This document shows, piece by piece, positions 5,760-8,147 of a DNA stretch of 8,147 bases (the first letter of the stretch is position 1; every line of letters starts with the position of its first letter). The notes under the pieces were generated by a model. The model did no database searches and was not told where the DNA came from. It saw only the letters and a list, made by a program, of their open reading frames with translations. The stretch comes from an uncultured Spirochaetaceae bacterium. Lineage in GTDB: Bacteria; Spirochaetota; Spirochaetia; Treponematales; Treponemataceae. A program made the translations under genes and the position numbers. The stretch spans positions 1 to 8,147 of the forward strand of contig CACYBG010000277.1 of assembly GCA_902772605.1 (NCBI GenBank), written 5' to 3'.

Positions 5760-6677
5760 CTAAGCGGACAACTCTAATACAAACCCCGGACCGTTTTTCT
5801 TAAATCCAAACTGTTCAAAAGTCAATCTAAAGGTCTCCGGGACGAGTATGCCCGATGCAAAACAAAAATGAACACCCCGGTCTGTCAATGCGGCAATGGC
5901 TTTTGAAAGCAACACACGGCCAATGCCCAGCCCTCGGTAATTCCTGTCAATGAAGAAATCCGTAATGATTACGGTTTCCCCTGATTCTGGCGGACAATTT
6001 GAAACCAGCAGACAGCCTGCAAAGTCGCCGTTTTGGGACCTGCATACAAAGCCTGATTTTTCACTTGGCTCTGAAATATTGGAATGGTGCCTCAATAAAA
6101 AAAGCTTAGTCATATCCAATTCCGAATTCCCATCCGCCAGAGCTGAAAGTCCGCGTTCCAAATCTGAAAAATCGTCCTTGAAATCAAAATCGGAAAAAGT
6201 AAAATCAGCCATCAGAAGCTCGTCAGTTTCCTGGCTTACATCAGTATATTTTTCCTCAAGCTCTTCAAGACCCCACGATTCGCGCAGACCGTTGTACCAG
6301 GCGGTAATGCGACACCTCATTCTATCGTTCTTGAATAAAAACCAGCGGCGCTCCACTTCTGGATAACGTTTTAAAACATCCTTAAAATTCCTGAACACCC
6401 CCCTTCCACCGGACAAAGCCTTACGCAAAGCATAATGTGCTTCCGGCGCGTGTAGATTTTCCGTGAATTCTTCCATAAGCTCAAACCCGTCTTCACTTTT
6501 CCAGACGGGAAGCTCATAAAAATCATCCTCGTTGAGACCGTTTTCCAAACCGACCTCTTCCATCATTTCTCTGGATGCAACAGTCTTATTGCGGGAATCG
6601 AAAAACCATTCGCCGCCCTGATCTTCCATTGAAAAAAGGATGTCGTCTACAATAGTATCAGTCAATTCGAAAAACAT
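5760..6677 (-). CDS. UPF0158-GNAT acetyltransferase fusion
   Basis: A 305-residue cytoplasmic protein with two parts. Residues 1-135 resemble the uncharacterised UPF0158 family: an acidic start, then ALRKALSGGRGVFRNFKDVL (83-102) and RYPEVERRWFLF (104-115). Residues about 150-303 form a GNAT N-acetyltransferase, with the acetyl-CoA pyrophosphate loop RNYRGLGIGR (245-254) after the ITDFFIDR strand and a typical C-terminal FEQFGFKK (287-294). It should transfer an acetyl group from acetyl-CoA to an amine; the acceptor is unknown. Start choice: ATG 6677 has AGG seven bases upstream. An in-frame TTG at 6683 would leave only one base between AGG and start. The gene starts eight bases after the clpP stop, so it is probably cotranscribed and perhaps translationally coupled. 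Domain calls are by eye and the N-terminal one is less certain. Confidence 0.8.
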   Translation of the reverse strand: MFFELTDTIVDDILFSMEDQGGEWFFDSRNKTVASREMMEEVGLENGLNEDDFYELPVWKSEDGFELMEEFTENLHAPEAHYALRKALSGGRGVFRNFKDVLKRYPEVERRWFLFKNDRMRCRITAWYNGLRESWGLEELEEKYTDVSQETDELLMADFTFSDFDFKDDFSDLERGLSALADGNSELDMTKLFLLRHHSNISEPSEKSGFVCRSQNGDFAGCLLVSNCPPESGETVIITDFFIDRNYRGLGIGRVLLSKAIAALTDRGVHFCFASGILVPETFRLTFEQFGFKKNGPGFVLELSA

Positions 6678-6685
6678 ATTCAAGC

Positions 6686-7297
6686 CTAGTTAAGTTCAGA
6701 ACGTTTTGATATGACCCTGCCGATAAGTCCGTAATCCTTTGCCTCATCTGCATTAAGCCAGTAGTCGCGGTCCGTATCCTTTGAAACCTTGTCCAATGCT
6801 GTTCCGGTCTCTTCAGAAATCAACCTGTTGAGCTTAGCCTTAGTCTTTTCGATTTCAGCAGCGTGGATTTCAATGTCCGTTGCAACACCCTTCATTCCGC
6901 TTGACGGCTGATGGATAAGGTAATGGCTGTTCGGAAGACCAAGCCTTCTTTCTTTCGGAGCGGAAAGCAGAATCAATGCGGCTGCAGAAGCAACAAGTCC
7001 CCATCCAATCGTGTAGACGGGTGCATTGATGAAGCGGATCGTATCGAAAATTGCAAATCCGGCATCAACGTCGCCTCCAGGACTGTCGATGTAAATGTAA
7101 ATCGGTTTGTCGCTGTCGGCTTCAAGTATAAGGAGCTGCTTGACGACCTTATCGGCATTCTCTTCATTGATTTCGCCGCTCAAAAGAATCTGTCTCGTTT
7201 TAAGGAATTTTTCAGCAAGAGGATCAGCACCTTCGTCCTTCTTCTTTGATTCCTCTTCTTCATCTTCACACATAATATCTTTAAAAGATTTTCTCAT
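6686..7297 (-). CDS. clpP: ATP-dependent Clp protease proteolytic subunit, ClpP2-type
   Basis: A 203-residue serine peptidase of family S14, which forms ring-shaped cytoplasmic proteolytic chambers and degrades proteins delivered by an AAA+ unfoldase. The catalytic triad is complete: Ser104 in LVASAAAL, His129 in LIHQP and Asp178 in TDRDYW, each seven positions from E. coli mature Ser97, His122 and Asp171. IDSPGGDVDAGFAIFDTIR (70-88) is the usual substrate-strand region. The N-terminus is unusual: the normal VPMVIEQT axial-loop segment is absent and a charged stretch (EDEEEESKKKDEG, 11-23) precedes PLAEKFLKTRQI. This, with GWGLVASA around the serine, resembles the divergent ClpP2 type. ATG 7297 was chosen for GGGAG (7303-7307) five bases upstream; the longer ATG at 7330 has no such site. 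No clpX or tig lies beside it. Confidence 0.92.
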   Translation of the reverse strand: MRKSFKDIMCEDEEEESKKKDEGADPLAEKFLKTRQILLSGEINEENADKVVKQLLILEADSDKPIYIYIDSPGGDVDAGFAIFDTIRFINAPVYTIGWGLVASAAALILLSAPKERRLGLPNSHYLIHQPSSGMKGVATDIEIHAAEIEKTKAKLNRLISEETGTALDKVSKDTDRDYWLNADEAKDYGLIGRVISKRSELN

Positions 7298-7302
7298 ATG
7301 AA

Positions 7303-7307
7303 CTCCC
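7303..7307 (-). promoter_or_regulatory. Ribosome-binding site deciding the clpP start
   Basis: GGGAG on the minus strand, five bases before ATG 7297. It supports a 203-residue ClpP over a 214-residue form starting at 7330. Confidence 0.75.
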
Positions 7308-7323
7308 GATTGCAAAGTAGGCG

Positions 7324-7345
7324 CCGACATTCAGCTTTAAGTCGG
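7324..7345 (-). other. Short hairpin in the clpP leader
   Basis: CCGAC and GTCGG pair across a 12-base loop about 17 bases upstream of the clpP ribosome-binding site. It could modulate translation, but five pairs are weak evidence. Confidence 0.25.
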
Positions 7346-7477
7346 TCACCCCTCGCGCTTTCTGCATTTCCATACCGGTTCGGTCTGAAAAACGCTCAAA
7401 AACGTTGATTTTTAATTTTTGCGGATACCCACCCGGGTAAATCCACGGCACCCGAAAAAATTTTCGAGTCACAGTAA

Positions 7478-7506
7478 AATATATTAAAAAAAAATGGCTG
7501 TGTCCA
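7478..7506 (-). promoter_or_regulatory. clpP: Predicted sigma70-type promoter for clpP
   Basis: On the minus strand TGGACA (7501-7506, five of six to consensus) is followed by exactly 17 bases, including a T9 run, and TATATT (7478-7483). Transcription would start near 7471, leaving a leader of about 175 bases before clpP. The leader holds a CGAAAA-TT-TTTTCG palindrome and AT-rich tracts but no known riboswitch that I recognise. No CIRCE element (TTAGCACTC/GAGTGCTAA) or CtsR-like repeat was seen. Confidence 0.5.
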
Positions 7507-7580
7507 CATTAAACCCCTCAGGAAACATCAGTTTCACCGGAGTCGGCTCCCAAACGTCGGTCATCCGGCATTTAAGACCG

Positions 7581-8147
7581 TCAGTTTTCCGCAGATGCCT
7601 TCATCGCCTGCTGGAGCATGAAACGCGTCTTGTTGTTTTCAGGTGCAAGCGTCATGGAATACTTCAAAGTCCTTACCGCAGAATGATAGTCGCGCATGTA
7701 GTAGCTGAGCTTACCCATCCTGTAGAGGATTTCGGCCTTGGTCTCCGAATTGCTTGAACGGCCGGACGCAGTGTTCAGATATTCAAGGGCCGAAGCATAC
7801 AGCTTTTCCCCGGAATAGATGTTTCCGACGTTCATTGCGGCGTTGACCACGGCCTCATTCTGTCCCGATGCCCTGGTTACAGGACTTCTGCCGGAATAAA
7901 GCTTGATTATGTATTCGTAGATTTTCTTCGCCTTGTCATATTCACCCGACTGAAGCGCAAACCATCCAGCCATCTCGCATTCCCAAAGCTCCAGTTCATC
8001 CAGATGCTCGTACGGAACAAACTTTGCAGCCTTCTTCCGTTTTTTTTCATCCATTCCGGTCTGATCGACGTGGGTTGCATGTTCGTAACGCTCAAAAAGA
8101 GTCCTTGCCTCATCGTTCTGACCTGCTTCAAGGAGCGTAATCAGTGC
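7581..8147 (-). CDS. TPR-repeat protein (partial, N-terminus beyond right edge)
   Basis: The last 188 residues of a tetratricopeptide-repeat protein. The frame is open through the right edge, so the ATG at 8054 is internal: the 31 codons before it continue a repeat-like helix pair (ALITLLEAGQNDEARTLFER). Recognisable repeats cover about residues 55-84 (AGWFALQSGEYDKAKKIYEY), 102-131 (NVGNIYSGEKLYASALEYL) and 137-170 (LYRMGKLSYYMRDYHSAV, ending TLAPEN). Such arrays bind partner proteins; no catalytic domain is visible in this portion. A basic segment, KKRKKAAK (35-42), separates the first repeat from the rest. Location and function depend on the missing N-terminus. No convincing terminator follows; the T9 run at 7486-7494 lacks a good stem before it and is better explained as promoter spacer. 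Confidence 0.8.
   Translation of the reverse strand, partial: ALITLLEAGQNDEARTLFERYEHATHVDQTGMDEKKRKKAAKFVPYEHLDELELWECEMAGWFALQSGEYDKAKKIYEYIIKLYSGRSPVTRASGQNEAVVNAAMNVGNIYSGEKLYASALEYLNTASGRSSNSETKAEILYRMGKLSYYMRDYHSAVRTLKYSMTLAPENNKTRFMLQQAMKASAEN

Noticed and set aside
7281..7472. Minus-strand frame of 63 codons in the clpP leader
   Set aside because: Its GTG falls at the predicted transcription start with no ribosome-binding site, it overlaps the clpP start out of frame, and its composition is not protein-like.
7907..8131. Second minus-strand frame over the TPR gene
   Set aside because: It is a shadow; the frame with clear TPR repeats runs through to the right edge.

Overview
The window is a stretch of bacterial chromosome in which every supportable gene lies on the minus strand, so transcription runs from right to left. 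The best guess for the organism is a Treponema-like spirochaete. This rests on three inferences: the large helical orphan protein and the stand-alone DbpA-type RNA-binding protein look like treponemal conserved proteins, the ClpP copy is of the divergent ClpP2 type known from spirochaetes and some other bacteria, and overall composition and dense gene spacing fit. No rRNA, tRNA, CRISPR array, insertion sequence or phage gene was seen, and the species cannot be named from this window.

In order of transcription (right to left): (1) the C-terminal part of a TPR-repeat protein enters from the right edge. (2) After a 283-base gap with a good sigma70-type promoter comes a two-gene unit, clpP followed 8 bases later by a UPF0158-GNAT acetyltransferase fusion. 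(3) A 314-base gap holds decayed palindromes. (4) Next is a single gene for a DbpA-type RNA-binding protein without a helicase core, followed by a rho-independent terminator. (5) A second unit has a glyoxalase-II-like metallo-beta-lactamase-fold hydrolase, an unlisted 41-codon reading frame, and a 644-residue helical protein of unknown function whose start overlaps that small frame. (6) After a hairpin-rich gap comes hisC, whose 3' end is displaced by a one-base frameshift. Last is a YfcE/Icc-like metallophosphoesterase that leaves the left edge.

The content is mostly housekeeping: histidine biosynthesis (HisC), protein turnover (ClpP), acetyl transfer, small-thioester or related hydrolysis (MBL fold), RNA binding and phosphoester hydrolysis. 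I did not find a convincing new multi-gene system. The points most worth checking are the hisC frameshift, which removes a conserved substrate-binding motif while the original stop still forms an ATGA overlap with the next gene; the 41-codon frame overlapping the orphan helical gene; the orphan itself; the UPF0158-GNAT fusion coupled to clpP; and a palindromic arm shared by two intergenic regions.
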